46,389 nt of DNA from Basidiobolus ranarum (lineage: Eukaryota > Basidiobolomycota > Basidiobolomycetes > Basidiobolales): NCBI GenBank assembly GCA_040143965.1, contig JASJQH010000023.1, positions 1 to 46,389 of the forward strand, given 5' to 3'. Made by a program: the position numbers and the translations under genes. Below the pieces are notes generated by a model that was given only the letters and a program-made list of their open reading frames with translations, made no database searches and had not been told where the DNA came from. Positions 11,444 to 22,912 of this stretch are shown here, piece by piece (the stretch's first letter is position 1; each line of letters opens with the position of its first letter).

Positions 11444-12914
11444 ATGTCAGCCTCATTACTTGAGAAACTTCTATCTGGAAGAGAGTATTCCCCTTTGATC
11501 GTACTGCAGGATACTTTAGAACAGAGTAGCTTCATTCTTCTGCAAGAATTTGTGGTTAAAGCTGTATCAAGGTAAATTGTAGAGTCTCGTTTTCATTTTT
11601 GTAAAATACTTTAACTCAACTATTACAAAGCAACCGTCGTATCATTTGGTTAACGACAGAAACTTCTGTCACTTCACTTGAGAGATATTTACCAAAAGAA
11701 ATAAGGTATTGGGTAATTTATTGTGTCATTTGGTATTCAAAATATTGACGTGAACTTTCATATTTTTTCTCTCAGAGTCGTATACATTGATGCTTACAGT
11801 AACGTATTCGCCAGTGAAAGTGACCACCCCAAGCATTCACCTAGCTTATATGTTTTGAAGGACGCTTCAGATCTCAATGAAGCCGAGACTTTGATTAAAA
11901 GATTGACTCAATCAAGTACTTCATTTCGTCTTTATTTACAGCTTCTTCACTTTCACCAGGCTAATCGTTTATTTAATTGATATTATAGCAAATGTACCAT
12001 ATACTCTAGTGCTGGACTCGTTGAGTTCTTTTATACGAGATTCTACCACCAAAACCTTCAGATTTGTCAAGAACCTTGTCGCTGACGTTAAGGGTATGTC
12101 CAGGTTCCTTGATTTAATATTAACACATTGAATACTCAAGCCTTCAAAATGTTTCCTTTAGAGCCAAGCAATATCTTAGCAACCTATCACGGTGATATTC
12201 CAGATACTTCATCGGCTTCCGGTTATCCTACTTTGCCACACATCTCCAGTGCTTTTTCACAATTAGCATCTACTAAAATCATCGTCAAAAATATCCTAGA
12301 GCGTGATCCACTCGATTACGAAGAGGAAGAGCCTCGGGAATATATTACAGAGCATTCGAATTCTCTTACAGTCGGGAAATGTGAACTTGAGCATAAGCGT
12401 AAATCTGGAAAAGTGGTTAGAGAGGTAATGGTTCATGAGGAGTACTGAATGTCTTGAAACCCAATCAATTAATATTATTTCTCAAAAGAGAGTTGTTTTC
12501 GAAGTTAATCCCTCTGGTGGCTTGTCTATATCTACCGTGATCAATGCACCACTTGTAGTTGAGCCTGAGTCTGAATCAACAGAGGTAAGCATTGAACTGC
12601 CTTATACAGTTGAACTAAGCGCTTCAGTTGTTGACCCATGTTTTTCTTAAGATTGACCCCGCCGCCAATCTATCCTTCAACCTAAATTTGACTGAGGAAC
12701 AAAGAAAGGCGAAGAATGAGGTTGTTCTCCCTTACTTGAAGACCAAAGGTATATACGTGGTTATATAGATAGAACACAGTTTCATTCTTGCTAAACACAT
12801 GGGTATGCACCTACATCTATTTTAGAACAAGAAGTATCTGGCGCTATCTATTACGAACCCGACGAGGCCGATGATTTCGATGACGAGGATCCTGATGAGG
12901 ATTTGAATATTTAA
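11444..12914 (+). CDS. ELP5: ELP5, Elongator complex subunit 5
   Basis: Eight exons: 11444-11571, 11631-11705, 11776-11915, 11989-12093, 12162-12424, 12489-12584, 12652-12748 and 12826-12914; 330 residues, against about 300 in human and 309 in yeast. Features of the family: a RecA-like fold without Walker motifs, with NVPYTLVLDSLSSFIRDS in the middle; then AANLSFNLNLTEEQRKAKN, which matches the human segment around HLTFNLHLSKKE; and the acidic end IYYEPDEADDFDDEDPDEDL, almost the same as the human C-terminus. Elp4, Elp5 and Elp6 form a ring that supports Elongator in modifying wobble uridines of tRNAs. Exon borders were chosen by GT...AG sites and frame; the exon 3/4 junction skips a stretch that would otherwise end at a stop near 11980. 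Convergent with TRIP13, 187 bases apart. Confidence 0.93.
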
Positions 12915-13049
12915 ATCAATGAGAATTAATATTTACATTCTGTCATATGTTTGATATTAGAGATAAAAAGGTAGACTGTCAACTGATTTCCACGCGAAAT
13001 AAATCAACGAGTAGTTATTTCGATCCATTTATAAAGTTTAAAATTCGGG

Positions 13050-13057
13050 GGGGGGGT
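13050..13057. repeat. Poly-G run
   Basis: A run of about nine G in otherwise AT-rich 3' DNA between ELP5 and TRIP13. Possibly length-variable; boundaries are approximate. Confidence 0.6.
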
Positions 13058-13101
13058 TACAATTGATCATTCGTAGATGTAAGAAAGACTTCGGTAGTCT
13101 A

Positions 13102-15034
13102 CTATAGAAGTTGACGGCTTAATTGTTCTTTCTCAATTGCTAATTCAAGCGCTCTCAAACATTCTGTTAAGTTGCTAGATTCATTCTTACACGCAATACA
13201 TATATTAGTGAGTGATGCGGACACGAATACCAAATCAAAACCTTACTTGGAGGAAGAACGCATGGGCTAAGAAAGGTAGTTTTCTTAAAGATCGACCGCT
13301 CAAACCCTATGTGCAAATGAAGCGAGATGTTTAAAAAATCAATTACTTGTTCTATTCAAGGTTAGGGTGTACCTGGCATTGTTGTGCTATATTATACAGT
13401 TTATAGCTGGCACCAGGAGTTTTCCCCGTAGATAAGTAAAATTCAACGCCGCGCCAATCCATTAATTGTTCCTAGTAATACACATAGTAAGCACCATAAT
13501 TATGTTGATTTTTATAGGCCAACAAACCGTAGAAGATACAATATTTGCTCTAATGAGTTCTTTTAGGCAAGAAGAGAGAATATTGTATATAGCCTTGTGT
13601 GAAGGGAGACCAATGAATTGTTTGATATCGGCTCGATCCACAAATGCCAAATCTAATCAAATAGTTATATTATCTTTCTAACCACAAGCTTGATGAGAAA
13701 ATACTTACCAATAGCTTCAGTTATGTTGGTAGTAGTCAATATGATTACGTTCTTTCTTCTTTTCAACTTATCGATTTGAGTTAGTACCGCGTTTACTACC
13801 TAAAAGTGTGTATGGTAAGAATCCTGCCAAAGATTAAAGCAACAACTTCCATACATACTCTTAGAGCATCTGAAGGCTCAGAGCCCGACATTGCTCCTCG
13901 TCGCGCGGCCGTTAAACTTTCTACCTCATCTAGATCGAAGTAATATTTATATACGTGTTGCGTACAGTTTCTGTAAAAATAATTTACCTATTAGAACACA
14001 CACAAAAGACTCTTCATCTTCTACCAGCTCTTCGATTTGTTGAAAAACCTTCATTACTAATTTTCCAGACTCTGAAAACCATTTGGAAAAGAGGCTGTGG
14101 CTGTTAATCTCTATAAGACGGCCATAGGAATACCTGATTACATAATGACCTTATTTAATCTTTCGTCCGAGATATATACATGGTTTTGAGAATATACCTA
14201 TGTGCAAGTCTGATTGCTAATTTCTGAGCAAGGGCTTTACAAAGGGAGGTTTTGCCTGTGCCTGGTGGCCCATGTAATAATATTATTCTTGGAACGACGT
14301 TAGAACACATATCAACGTATAGTAATCACTCGTACACAGCTCCCTTACCGGTTCCACGTTATGATATTTGCATCCACATTTCGGTCTGAAAAGAGCATTG
14401 TTGTGTGAATATAATTCAAAAGATTGTTTTGAATGTTTTCGTCAAAGACTAAGCTAGATATGATACGATTTAGTTTCAATCTATGGTGACAAAAATCTCG
14501 GTATTACTTCTCCCATAATCCATCTAAACAACGTGCTGGTAGCACCAAATGATTTGAAACTGGTATGTTTTCATCTTCGTTCATTTCCTCAACGCCTTCT
14601 TCTTCGTTAAGTTGGTAGATATGAAACTCTATGGTAACTTTGTCTATTTCATAAACTTGATATTCGACACCTGTAGTAGTTTTTAGTTTTAAACTTAATC
14701 GAATACGCTTTACGAAATAAATAACCTATAGAAGCCTCCCCAATCTTTATGGACTCGACATGTTCACTTAAAAAAGGATCATCTGTAAAATCCTGAATCT
14801 GAGATTGAGTAACCAAGAAGCGTTTATTACGTTCAAGGTAGAACCTGAGTTTTTCTTCTACCAAAGAGAATCGATGGGGACTCTCTGTTTTCAAACAGCA
14901 TTCAACTAAGCCGTAAAATATAGTTTTAATGGCACGAAATGATTTAAAGTATATAACTAAGAGGGAAAGTACACACCGTGAATGACAGGTTTCGTTGATG
15001 TATTGTCTACAGGGTTGTCGCTTGGTTGTTGCAT
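13102..15034 (-). CDS. TRIP13: TRIP13/Pch2 AAA+ ATPase
   Basis: Twelve exons on the minus strand: 15034-14977, 14905-14726, 14670-14508, 14453-14349, 14287-14198, 14133-13988, 13929-13859, 13799-13709, 13652-13528, 13471-13373, 13306-13247 and 13185-13102. They join to 423 residues (human TRIP13 is 432). The N-terminal domain matches human ([24 protein letters not shown]). AAA+ motifs are intact: Walker A GPPGTGKT (175-182), Walker B VLIDEVESL (Asp248, Glu249), sensor 1 LTTTN, arginine finger in [13 protein letters not shown], and sensor 2 [20 protein letters not shown]13/Pch2 unfolds HORMA proteins (Mad2, HORMADs) in the spindle checkpoint and meiosis. The start codon gives [11 protein letters not shown] and leaves the conserved VIHVE strand after the first intron. 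Two acceptors are AAG rather than CAG/TAG. Confidence 0.93.
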
Positions 15035-15776
15035 TACGTCTAGACCAGTGCTTTTTAAGACTATTGTACAAAACAAATGGACTTGGTTTGAATATTCAAA
15101 TTTCACTTAGCATACATCAATAAAATAGTCTCATCCAATCCAGTCTGGTTAAGAGTGTTTATCAAATGTAAGCCAACAAATACATTTGGATTAAATTATG
15201 AGGTTTCGATAAGAGTGATCCAACTATCGCTCTGTTGCAATATAAATCATGTATTTAGCGTTAACAAACGTGGATACGTGTTGGCTTGATAGCGCAGCGC
15301 GGATACGAAAAATCTACAGACATTACAGTAAAACGTGTGGCACAGGGTAGTTGTACTACAAAGTATACACGCACCTAGAGTGATAAGCCTCTTTCATCCG
15401 TTGTAAATGCCGAGTCCAGGTATACAAGACCGTAGCCATGCTTAGTGGAGAATCATTTAGAGTTAGATACTGCAAAGGCCCAGACACAGTTACCAGTTTC
15501 TTGGGTTGACAAGAAATCCTTACGGAAGTCAAGACTCAACTAGTTCTCACACTACTGATTCTTGGACGGTATCTAAGATCCTATGCATGGCAAACAGGAA
15601 GCAGTCCCTCGGTCTTTTCAAACGATGGAGTGTCTAGATGGCTGCAATGTAGTTTGTACTACTCCGGCAAAAGTAAAAAATTGCTAAATCACATCAGTGA
15701 TTGATGATGTATAAAAGGCACAAGCTCTTCGTCTCAGATATTACAAACCATTTCATATAACCAACGACTCTTCTCT
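15035..15776. other. Divergent intergenic region TRIP13/thioredoxin
   Basis: About 740 bases. It contains the TATA box of the thioredoxin gene. A short stretch near 15285 resembles a tRNA A-box, but no matching B-box or cloverleaf follows. No gene recognised. Confidence 0.55.
15710..15716 (+). promoter_or_regulatory. TATA box of the thioredoxin gene
   Basis: TATAAAA ending about 60 bases before the ATG at 15777. Good match in sequence and spacing. Confidence 0.6.
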
Positions 15777-16187
15777 ATGAGGACACTCTCCCGTGCGGCT
15801 ACCCGCTCATTCAATTCTCTTCGTAGTGTTTTTCTTGCTTCAAGCAAAGAGGGACAAACTGTTGATGCTACCAAAGATAATTTTCAAGAAATCTTACAGC
15901 AGTACAAACATTCAGTTGTGTTAGTGTACTTTTATGCCGACTGGTGCGGGCCATGCCGAATGGTGAGTCCTGTCCTTAAGAGGGCAATGAAAGATGTGGA
16001 GAACGTAGTCTTAGTCAAACTTAATGTAGATAACGCACAGGAAATTGCGGCCAGCTTTGACATCAACAATTTACCTACCATAATCACAATAAACGACAAC
16101 CAAGTGGTAGGCCGTTTAATGGGAATGAAAGACGAACGCACAATTCGGGAGTTCATTGACAGAGCCTCCAAGCTCTCTTGCAATTAA
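15777..16187 (+). CDS. Mitochondrial-type thioredoxin
   Basis: Single exon, 136 residues. The active site ADWCGPC lies at 54-60, with the redox pair Cys57 and Cys60, and the family's cis-proline is Pro100 in NNLPTIITI. Before the thioredoxin fold is a 25-30 residue extension rich in Arg, Ser and Ala with no acidic residue in its first 20 positions (MRTLSRAATRSFNSLRS), typical of a mitochondrial presequence. Thioredoxins reduce disulfides of peroxiredoxins and other proteins. Yeast Trx3 is the likely counterpart; the targeting is inferred from composition only. Confidence 0.93.
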   Translation: MRTLSRAATRSFNSLRSVFLASSKEGQTVDATKDNFQEILQQYKHSVVLVYFYADWCGPCRMVSPVLKRAMKDVENVVLVKLNVDNAQEIAASFDINNLPTIITINDNQVVGRLMGMKDERTIREFIDRASKLSCN

Positions 16188-16570
16188 AGCCTTCATCTGA
16201 CGATGTAAATATTCAGGTTGTTACATCTATGATTGTTATACGGTTATGGAGGCATCCCAATTCGATGTTTGTTTTAAATATATGCTAGTTTCCGTTCTAA
16301 ATAAGCCCTCTCCAAGTCACAAATTCATGTAAATCTTGATTATTTCTCATCTATATTTAGCTGATCATGTTGTCTATCTTCCAATAAATCCATTATTTCC
16401 AATTAAAACCTTGGGACGTTGGATTATTTATATCCATTTTGGAATCCTTTGATGTCATTACTGCATGATTGGTAGGATGTTGTCATTTGTATGCATACAT
16501 GCCCATTCCTTATTAACAAATATCGAAGCTTGAAGCTAAAAATTCTCGCCTTTGTGAGTTTGAACATACA
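16188..16570. other. Intergenic region thioredoxin/TMCO4-like
   Basis: About 380 bases between two genes on the same strand. It has several poly(A)-signal-like AATAAA/ATTAAA elements. No gene seen. Confidence 0.5.
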
Positions 16571-18546
16571 ATGTCACAGTTGGATATTGCAAATAACCAT
16601 GTAGGCCCGGAATGGCCAATTTATTTTGCTAATAATTGGGAGGAAGCGGACCGGTTTGCCGTGGCTGCTTTAATGCTAATTCCTATCGAGAGACTTGGAG
16701 AAGAAGATTCAGTATGGGTTTCACGTTTTCGAGAGAGCGTATTCCATCATTTCGCCATAATAGATGCAGCAGGTAGTTCTTATATCATTTGAGTGCTAAT
16801 TTTGCCTGTTTCGCAGACAAATTCAACGTAGAAATATTTAAAATATAGCTGATAGTCACTGATGAACATCCATTTTATTCATTGGTTAGAGCAACAGGCC
16901 ATCTTGGATGTAGTTTCTCGGGAAAAAGAAGAAAGCGACACTTTTGTTTTTGACACTATAGCTAGTTCACTTGTACCTGACGAACAGTTTAGTAGCAAAT
17001 CTAAAAGAGATATACGGCAGGAAATATTATCCGACTTTCTCATGATTTGTCTTGGATTATTTGATACGCACAAAGACTCTGAGAAAACAAACCAGAAGAA
17101 AAGTCACGATATTCATGAGAATAAAGTCGGAGAATATGATGCACGTTCACGTACGGCAATATTTTCCACTGCTAAACTATTGAAATTACCGGTGGAGGAT
17201 ATTCATTCCATAGAAAAACGAGTATCTCAAGAACTTTATTTCATCAAGTTGTCGGAGCAAGAAGAGGATAACACAATGGATGAAACCACCAAGACCACTA
17301 TTGCGTCACATTCTAGTAAAAATAAGAAGTGGAGATGGATTGCAACTGGTGTATCTGCTGTAGTAGGTGCAACAGCAATTGGTCTTACGGGAGGTTTGGC
17401 GGCCCCGTTTGTTGCTGCTGGGATTAGCGCACTGGGCTTGGGAAGTGCGGCATTTCTCGCCTCTACTGCTGGTGTGGCCGTGATCACTTCACTTTTCGGA
17501 ATTGCTGGAGGTGGACTAGCTGGTTTGTGACAAAATAATTTACGCTGTTGGTTTTACAGACACTGACGACTCATCTCTTTCTTAATAGGGTTTAAGGTTA
17601 CTAAGAGAATGCGTAACTTACGAGAATTCTATTTCAAGCCTATTGAAATGATAGATCCGTCACTGCCTTCTATTCCTTCCCTGAGTGCAACCATTGTAGT
17701 ATCCGGCTATCTCAGAACACTCGATGACGCTGTTTTGCCTTGGAAGCAAGCTTTTATGAATACTCAATCACATCGAGATATATTTAGTTTGGTGTTTGAA
17801 TCGGGTGAGCTCTTGGCTTTGGGAAGCGCATTTGATATGTTTCTTGCTACTGAAGCAGCCAAATTCACTGCAACAGAAACCTTAAAAAGAACAGCCATGG
17901 CTTCATTAATGGCATCAGTGGCACTTCCTATGTCTCTGTTGAAGGCTGGTGATTTGATTGACAATCCGTGGATATTAGGAATAGATAGGGCAAAGAAGGC
18001 TGGCCTTGTCTTAGCAGATGTTCTTATTGAACGGATCCAGGGAAACCGACCAGCTTCACTAGTAAGTCTTCCAAGTCAAAAAGAGACAATTTAAATTTCT
18101 GAACTTACATGTTTACAGATAGGCTTTTCACTTGGCGCGTTGGTTATTTTCGAATGCCTTCTTGAGCTGGCTAACCGCAAGAAGTATGGTCTAGTTGATG
18201 AAGGTAATTACATGTTGCATGAAAACCAAAAACTTGACCAAGTACATCGAAGTAATCCTCTTTGAGCTTAGTGATCTTATTAGGTGCGCCAATTAACATT
18301 GATCTCAAGCGTTGGACGGCTGCCTCCAGTGTTGTCTCACGTCGGTTTGTTAATGGATATTCTACTAAAGATTGGGTTCTTGGATTCCTATTCCGTATTC
18401 ATAATCTCAACTTGAATGCTGCTGGCTTAGAGTCGGTCAATATTCCTGGGGTAGAATCAATGGATTTAACTGAACTGGTCAATGGACATAATGGATATTT
18501 GGATAATTTAGAAGCAATTCTGAAATATGTAGGAACCGATAGTTAA
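16571..18546 (+). CDS. TMCO4/Mil1-like DUF726 membrane protein with alpha/beta-hydrolase motif
   Basis: Simplest model has five exons: 16571-16772, 16890-17522, 17589-18061, 18119-18203 and 18284-18546; 551 residues. A long Gly/Ala-rich hydrophobic stretch at about 218-278 (VGATAIGLTGGLAAPFVAAG...) makes a membrane-associated hairpin. The hydrolase half has a nucleophile elbow GFSLG (Ser440) in IGFSLGALVIFECLLEL, followed by VSRRFVNGYSTKDWVLGFLFR, the most conserved block of DUF726. Relatives are human TMCO4 and yeast Mil1/YFL034W, which binds the AP-1 clathrin adaptor; enzymatic activity is not established. The exon 1/2 junction is uncertain. A 44-nt intron with a good CAG acceptor, an 11-nt exon at 16817-16827 and a second intron ending at 16891 also keep the frame. 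Confidence 0.85.
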
Positions 18547-19183
18547 CAACCAATCGAAAATCCCTCTCCTCACTTGACTAAACCTATACACTTTTGCGAA
18601 TTGATGCACAAAACTTCATCAAGAACTGTCACATTGTATTTGTAATCATCAACCAGGACATATCTCATGATGGTCTGAATAAGAAAACCTCGTGTAGCGA
18701 GATAAGATCAATATGTACCCAAATGTGATTTTTATGGGCATAAAAAATGAAGATATTGATATAAACTTCAAATCCATTTCGAGATGGCGTACAAGCATTC
18801 AAAATCACGTTACATGTGATCTGAGTAATCCAAGTACTGAAAGAGTGCACATGTTTGAAATTTCATTATGAGAAATAGTGAATTATAAATAGTCGAGTAT
18901 ACCTAGTAATGTGGGTGGAATAAACAATGTCGTTACAGGAGGGGAGCGGTGTAGATGAGCAGGGGATCTAGAAATACACTTCCGTTGGTTGAAGAAGGTC
19001 ATGTTTAGGGGAGGGAATAGTTGGAGATATTACTAAAATTCAGGTCCATTATCTGAAGTCGATTATCTGAATCTAGTAATACTAGGTAAGCCAAGAATGT
19101 TCAACAAGAAAGAATTAATTAAATATTAGATGATCCAAGAATTCAATGAAAAGAATCGGTATAATTGAGTTTTCGGTGGGGTT
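18547..19183. other. Convergent 3' intergenic region
   Basis: About 640 bases between two 3' ends. AT-rich; the words ATTATCTGAA and CTAGTAAT recur near 19049-19080. No gene seen. Confidence 0.5.
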
Positions 19184-20902
19184 TTAGTGAATAATGACGT
19201 TCTTCTTGTATCCTTGATTCTGGAAAAGGTCGTCTGGTAGGGACATGCCTACATGGCATTCTTTGAAGCTGATTCTTACTCCAATTACTGGGTGTAATGG
19301 AATGTTGATTTTCACAGGAAATCCTGGAGTGGGATCCTTCTTGCGTGATTCATTCCAGAGACTACCAAACCCTGCCCAATCCAATATGCCTCCACTGAAA
19401 AGATGCTCGAATATAGGAGAAAATTGATCGAAGGATAGAGGGAATCCAGAGGCACCATTACTTAGATTCTTACTCTTCGTGTTCCCGGTAACAGTAGGTG
19501 CCCACTTGATTTTAATCGGCTCTTTGAGCTCGAATTTGATGTATTGGGTGACCGTTTCAGCCTTGTTGAAGCAAACGTTGTTTTTAATGTTTCCACTGAA
19601 ATAATCTTCATAACTGTCTGTTACTGACATCTTCACCAATTCAGCCTGAATATTGGCCTCCTCTTGACAATTTTTGTATCCATTTCCTTTACCATTGGAT
19701 GGGGCATTGCTACCATCATCATCTGAATCAGAATCTGATTCAGAGTCCGAGCCGTTTCCGCTCTTACTGTTAGCCTTCGGGATATCGTTGCCATTAGTTA
19801 GCATGCTTTCCAACCCACTAAAGCCCAGGGCTTTCAACTTCTTAATCAAAGCATTAGAGGCAACTCCGCCATTTCCATTAGCCCACACACGTTCCTCCAG
19901 TTCCCGAACAAGGATAGAGATAGAAGCATTTTTGATTTTATAAGTAGTAGCTCCTGTTTTTCTCTTCATAAGCATACTCAAGCCTTTCTTTTTCTTCTCA
20001 CTCTTTTCCTTGATCTCCATATCACGCAAGGGAATCCAATATTTCACCATGGGAGCTCTGAGACAAGTTGACACTGCACTTTCCAACAAAGCTTCAGGAT
20101 AGAATTCTGGATAGAGTTCCTGCACCCACTCACGTTCGTGGTCGAGCAAAAAGACTGCAGGTGGGACAGGGAATGCCTGAGGAATATTAGGATCATCAAC
20201 ACGGATGACCAAACTAAATCTTTGCATATCATTCTTTTTAAGATATTGACGACGTTTGTTAATGATTTCAGCACTTCTATCGTCTTTTTTGTCAAACCCT
20301 CCGAACATTCCTAAGGAAGTCTCACCAAAGTCCAGACGGAAGTAAGAAGACTTCTTACGAATACGAATGGCGTCTCTAGGTAGTGCATGCCGTGCCAAAG
20401 TATTGGAGAGACGACTGGTGAATTTCCAATGTAATGTCATATCGGCATTTTCATGGAATTTCTGGTTCAACCTAGCTAATGGCCCACCCTCTGGCGAGAT
20501 ATTGGGGTTGGCCGTGGTTTCGTTAGCCATTGGGCCAGTCCTAGGAGTTGGTGATTGTCTGAAGGGTGGCGCACACCAATCACGAACATGCTGGTCAATG
20601 GACTTTTGTAACACCTTTCGAACAAGATCCCTATCCTCCAATGCACAAGCTTCATCCAGTGAAGTCCAGGAGGGTGGCTCATTGCCATTCTTTTTCAACC
20701 CGAGGCACTCGGCACCACGGCTCAATAAGATGTTGGCAATTCTCACACGGCCGAGAATAAGGGCTAACTGTAAGGGAGTATTTCCACGATGGTCTCTCTC
20801 ATTAATTTGATTGTAGAGTGGTCCACCGAGAGCAGCCTCGACTGCTTTATCGTCACCTTGAAAGACATATCTATGAAGTGGATAAGTAAGATGCATGATC
20901 AC
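19184..20902 (-). CDS. ANKRD13-like protein (ankyrin repeats plus GPCR-chaperone domain)
   Basis: Single exon, 572 residues (570 if the second Met is used). The N-terminus, YPLHRYVFQGDDKAVEAAL, then DHRGNTPLQLALILGRVRIANILLSRGA and WTSLDEACALEDRDLVRKVL, forms about three ankyrin repeats. The rest matches the GPCR-chaperone domain of ANKRD13 proteins: DMTLHWKFTSRLSNTLARHALPRDAIRI, FRLDFGETSLGMF, and near the end PGFPVKINIPLHPVIGVRISFKE. A low-complexity Ser/Asp/Glu stretch at about 388-410 splits the domain. Animal ANKRD13 proteins act at the ER or on endosomes, steering receptor folding and internalisation; for fungi the role is unknown. I see no clear C-terminal ubiquitin-interacting motifs, so the C type is the nearest match. 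Confidence 0.88.
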   Translation of the reverse strand: MIMHLTYPLHRYVFQGDDKAVEAALGGPLYNQINERDHRGNTPLQLALILGRVRIANILLSRGAECLGLKKNGNEPPSWTSLDEACALEDRDLVRKVLQKSIDQHVRDWCAPPFRQSPTPRTGPMANETTANPNISPEGGPLARLNQKFHENADMTLHWKFTSRLSNTLARHALPRDAIRIRKKSSYFRLDFGETSLGMFGGFDKKDDRSAEIINKRRQYLKKNDMQRFSLVIRVDDPNIPQAFPVPPAVFLLDHEREWVQELYPEFYPEALLESAVSTCLRAPMVKYWIPLRDMEIKEKSEKKKKGLSMLMKRKTGATTYKIKNASISILVRELEERVWANGNGGVASNALIKKLKALGFSGLESMLTNGNDIPKANSKSGNGSDSESDSDSDDDGSNAPSNGKGNGYKNCQEEANIQAELVKMSVTDSYEDYFSGNIKNNVCFNKAETVTQYIKFELKEPIKIKWAPTVTGNTKSKNLSNGASGFPLSFDQFSPIFEHLFSGGILDWAGFGSLWNESRKKDPTPGFPVKINIPLHPVIGVRISFKECHVGMSLPDDLFQNQGYKKNVIIH

Positions 20903-21457
20903 AACTAAATTCGATGGTTAAAGCTGACTAAAAGCCTAGATGGCTAGTAAGAGTTTCTTTGATTTAATGGTTTAGAGGGGAGGGGGGAGATTAGAAATAA
21001 CAAGGACTTCTCAAGCACGTTCGTAGTAATGATCTGATTTGAGCGGAAATGGAACTGGCTTTGGATATTTATATCACTTCTTCGAGTTATCTTAATCAAT
21101 GCCATAAGGAATAGGGGGAAGTACAAGCAAGGAGACACAAGAGTATTTTAGGGATTTACTCGAAATGTGATCCAGGGATAATTTAGGTGCAAGTTTATTC
21201 GTTAAAATAGAAGAATTAAATTCGCCTTCTCAGCGAAATCCACTGAGTCATTCGTGGTTGATATTTGACTGTAACGTAGGACATAAAAGGGGACCTAAAC
21301 AACCAGGACAGAGCCATGTACACTCAGGTAACATTAGTATGGCATTCACATAGCCTCGGTTTTGGATATAGAGTCACTCTTTTGAGGTTAGATTGATTGC
21401 ATAAAGGAAGCCTGCCCCTGGATAGTACGGTATATCTAACATGAGATTCTGGTTAAA

Positions 21458-21528
21458 TTCTTCATTATTTCCTAGAACCAGCGACAATCAATATTCCTTC
21501 ATTGTTTCCGAGAACCAGCGGCAATCAA
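21458..21528. repeat. Imperfect 36-bp duplication (two copies)
   Basis: Two adjacent copies of a sequence containing GAACCAGCG[AG]CAATCAA, at 21458-21491 and 21494-21528, with a few mismatches and one indel. Confidence 0.75.
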
Positions 21529-21682
21529 CTTGGATCATTCAACACCCTCTATTAACACCCTCCATTCTGGTGTCACCAATCACGTCAATCGTGGTGAAAT
21601 CGACCAAGGCCTGAGAACATGGCCTTTACACACCCTTTCTCAGAGAACTTTCGTTCAATGGCAGTATATGTACACATACACA

Positions 21683-21729
21683 TAAATAATATCTACAATG
21701 ATGTCTACACTTAAATAATATCTACAATG
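21683..21729. repeat. Direct repeat, 18 bp, period 29
   Basis: TAAATAATATCTACAATG occurs at 21683-21700 and again at 21712-21729, identical. Confidence 0.8.
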
Positions 21730-21848
21730 CTTGTGTATTCTCTCCACATTCGATGGTTCGATGGATGAAGATAGATATGAGCGAGTTACGATAGTGTGTT
21801 GGATGCCACTTTCCTTATCCGGTGAATTGTTCGAGTTAAGGTAAGAGG

Positions 21849-21864
21849 CTAGGGTTAGGGTTAG
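21849..21864 (+). repeat. Telomere-like motif, forward
   Basis: CTAGGGTTAGGGTTAG, two and a half TTAGGG units. An exact reverse complement lies at 22608-22623. Confidence 0.7.
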
Positions 21865-22302
21865 GACATTGTATCAATTGAATCGGTCAAGAATCAAACT
21901 TCATGAGGCGCCCGGTTTAGGGAGGCTAAAACGTGTAGAAATCCAGGTTACAGAGGGAGGAAATTAGATGAATATTCTGTACGTTGGAGTGATGGAACTT
22001 GCTAGTATTTCAGCCTAGTTGTTTGACCTAGCATTTAGGCTCAAAGTGTGAATTCATCAAACCACTCTTCGCTATGCAGCCTGTGCTTTGGGATACATTA
22101 ATTAAGGAGAAAATCAGTGGAGTCACGTTATGCTTATGGAGTCATCGCAATTTAGGTTGAGTGCTTAGCCTCTCAATGACTGTTTCTTACTCCGCTCATA
22201 AAGAATGGTTTCAATTTAGCATTTATATATCTAGCGAACACCGGTTAGAGTTAGGTAAGTTATGCATGCAACCATCTATAACCAGATACATTCAATCCAC
22301 CT

Positions 22303-22347
22303 AGCATAGCAAACACTAATCATTGAATATACAGCATAGCAAACACT
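22303..22347. repeat. Direct repeat, 15 bp, period 30
   Basis: AGCATAGCAAACACT at 22303-22317 and 22333-22347, identical copies. Confidence 0.8.
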
Positions 22348-22607
22348 GTAACAAACGCGCTAGTTATTTATGGAGACAAATATATATTGAAATCAAGATC
22401 CCCGTTAACCATATTCGTATCATTATGCGGCATCTATTAAATATTTGTACAGAACTCATTAACCCTAAATATACTCTAAACTAACTCGCTGCTTATATAT
22501 ATGCTCTAAACTAACACCACCTTTAATCTATTTGCTCATCCAATACTTGTACGCATATATTTAGTCATTGCAAAGCTGAGTCAGTTTCAGGTAATGTTGC
22601 CTAAGAG

Positions 22608-22623
22608 CTAACCCTAACCCTAG
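22608..22623 (-). repeat. Telomere-like motif, reverse
   Basis: CTAACCCTAACCCTAG, the exact 16-bp reverse complement of the motif at 21849-21864. The flanks of the two copies do not match further. Confidence 0.7.
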
Positions 22624-22912
22624 ATAGTTACTGCTGACTACCCATTCAACAGTTCCCATCAGCAATTCTCTTTCAGAATTTAATTGACTAATTTGTACTC
22701 AATATATAATCCAATCTTCTCAATGATGATTCTATTAATCTTGCTAGCGTAAATAGAAGTATACAATCTGGCACTATCACAAGTCCATAGATTCTATTCG
22801 TTGCCTACTTCTAATCATGAAGATGGTGACCAATGTCTGACAACGACGTGCAAAATTTTAGTAACTCTCACCATATATGTGCGTAGCGTATTTTAATATG
22901 AGCACCTATAGA

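Noticed and set aside
15283-15340. tRNA-like A-box (GGCTTGATAGCGCAG)
   Set aside because: No B-box of the GGTTCGANNCC type follows at the right distance and the stem ends do not pair.
21849-22623. Chromosome end
   Set aside because: Each motif has only about two and a half TTAGGG units and ordinary genes lie on both sides.
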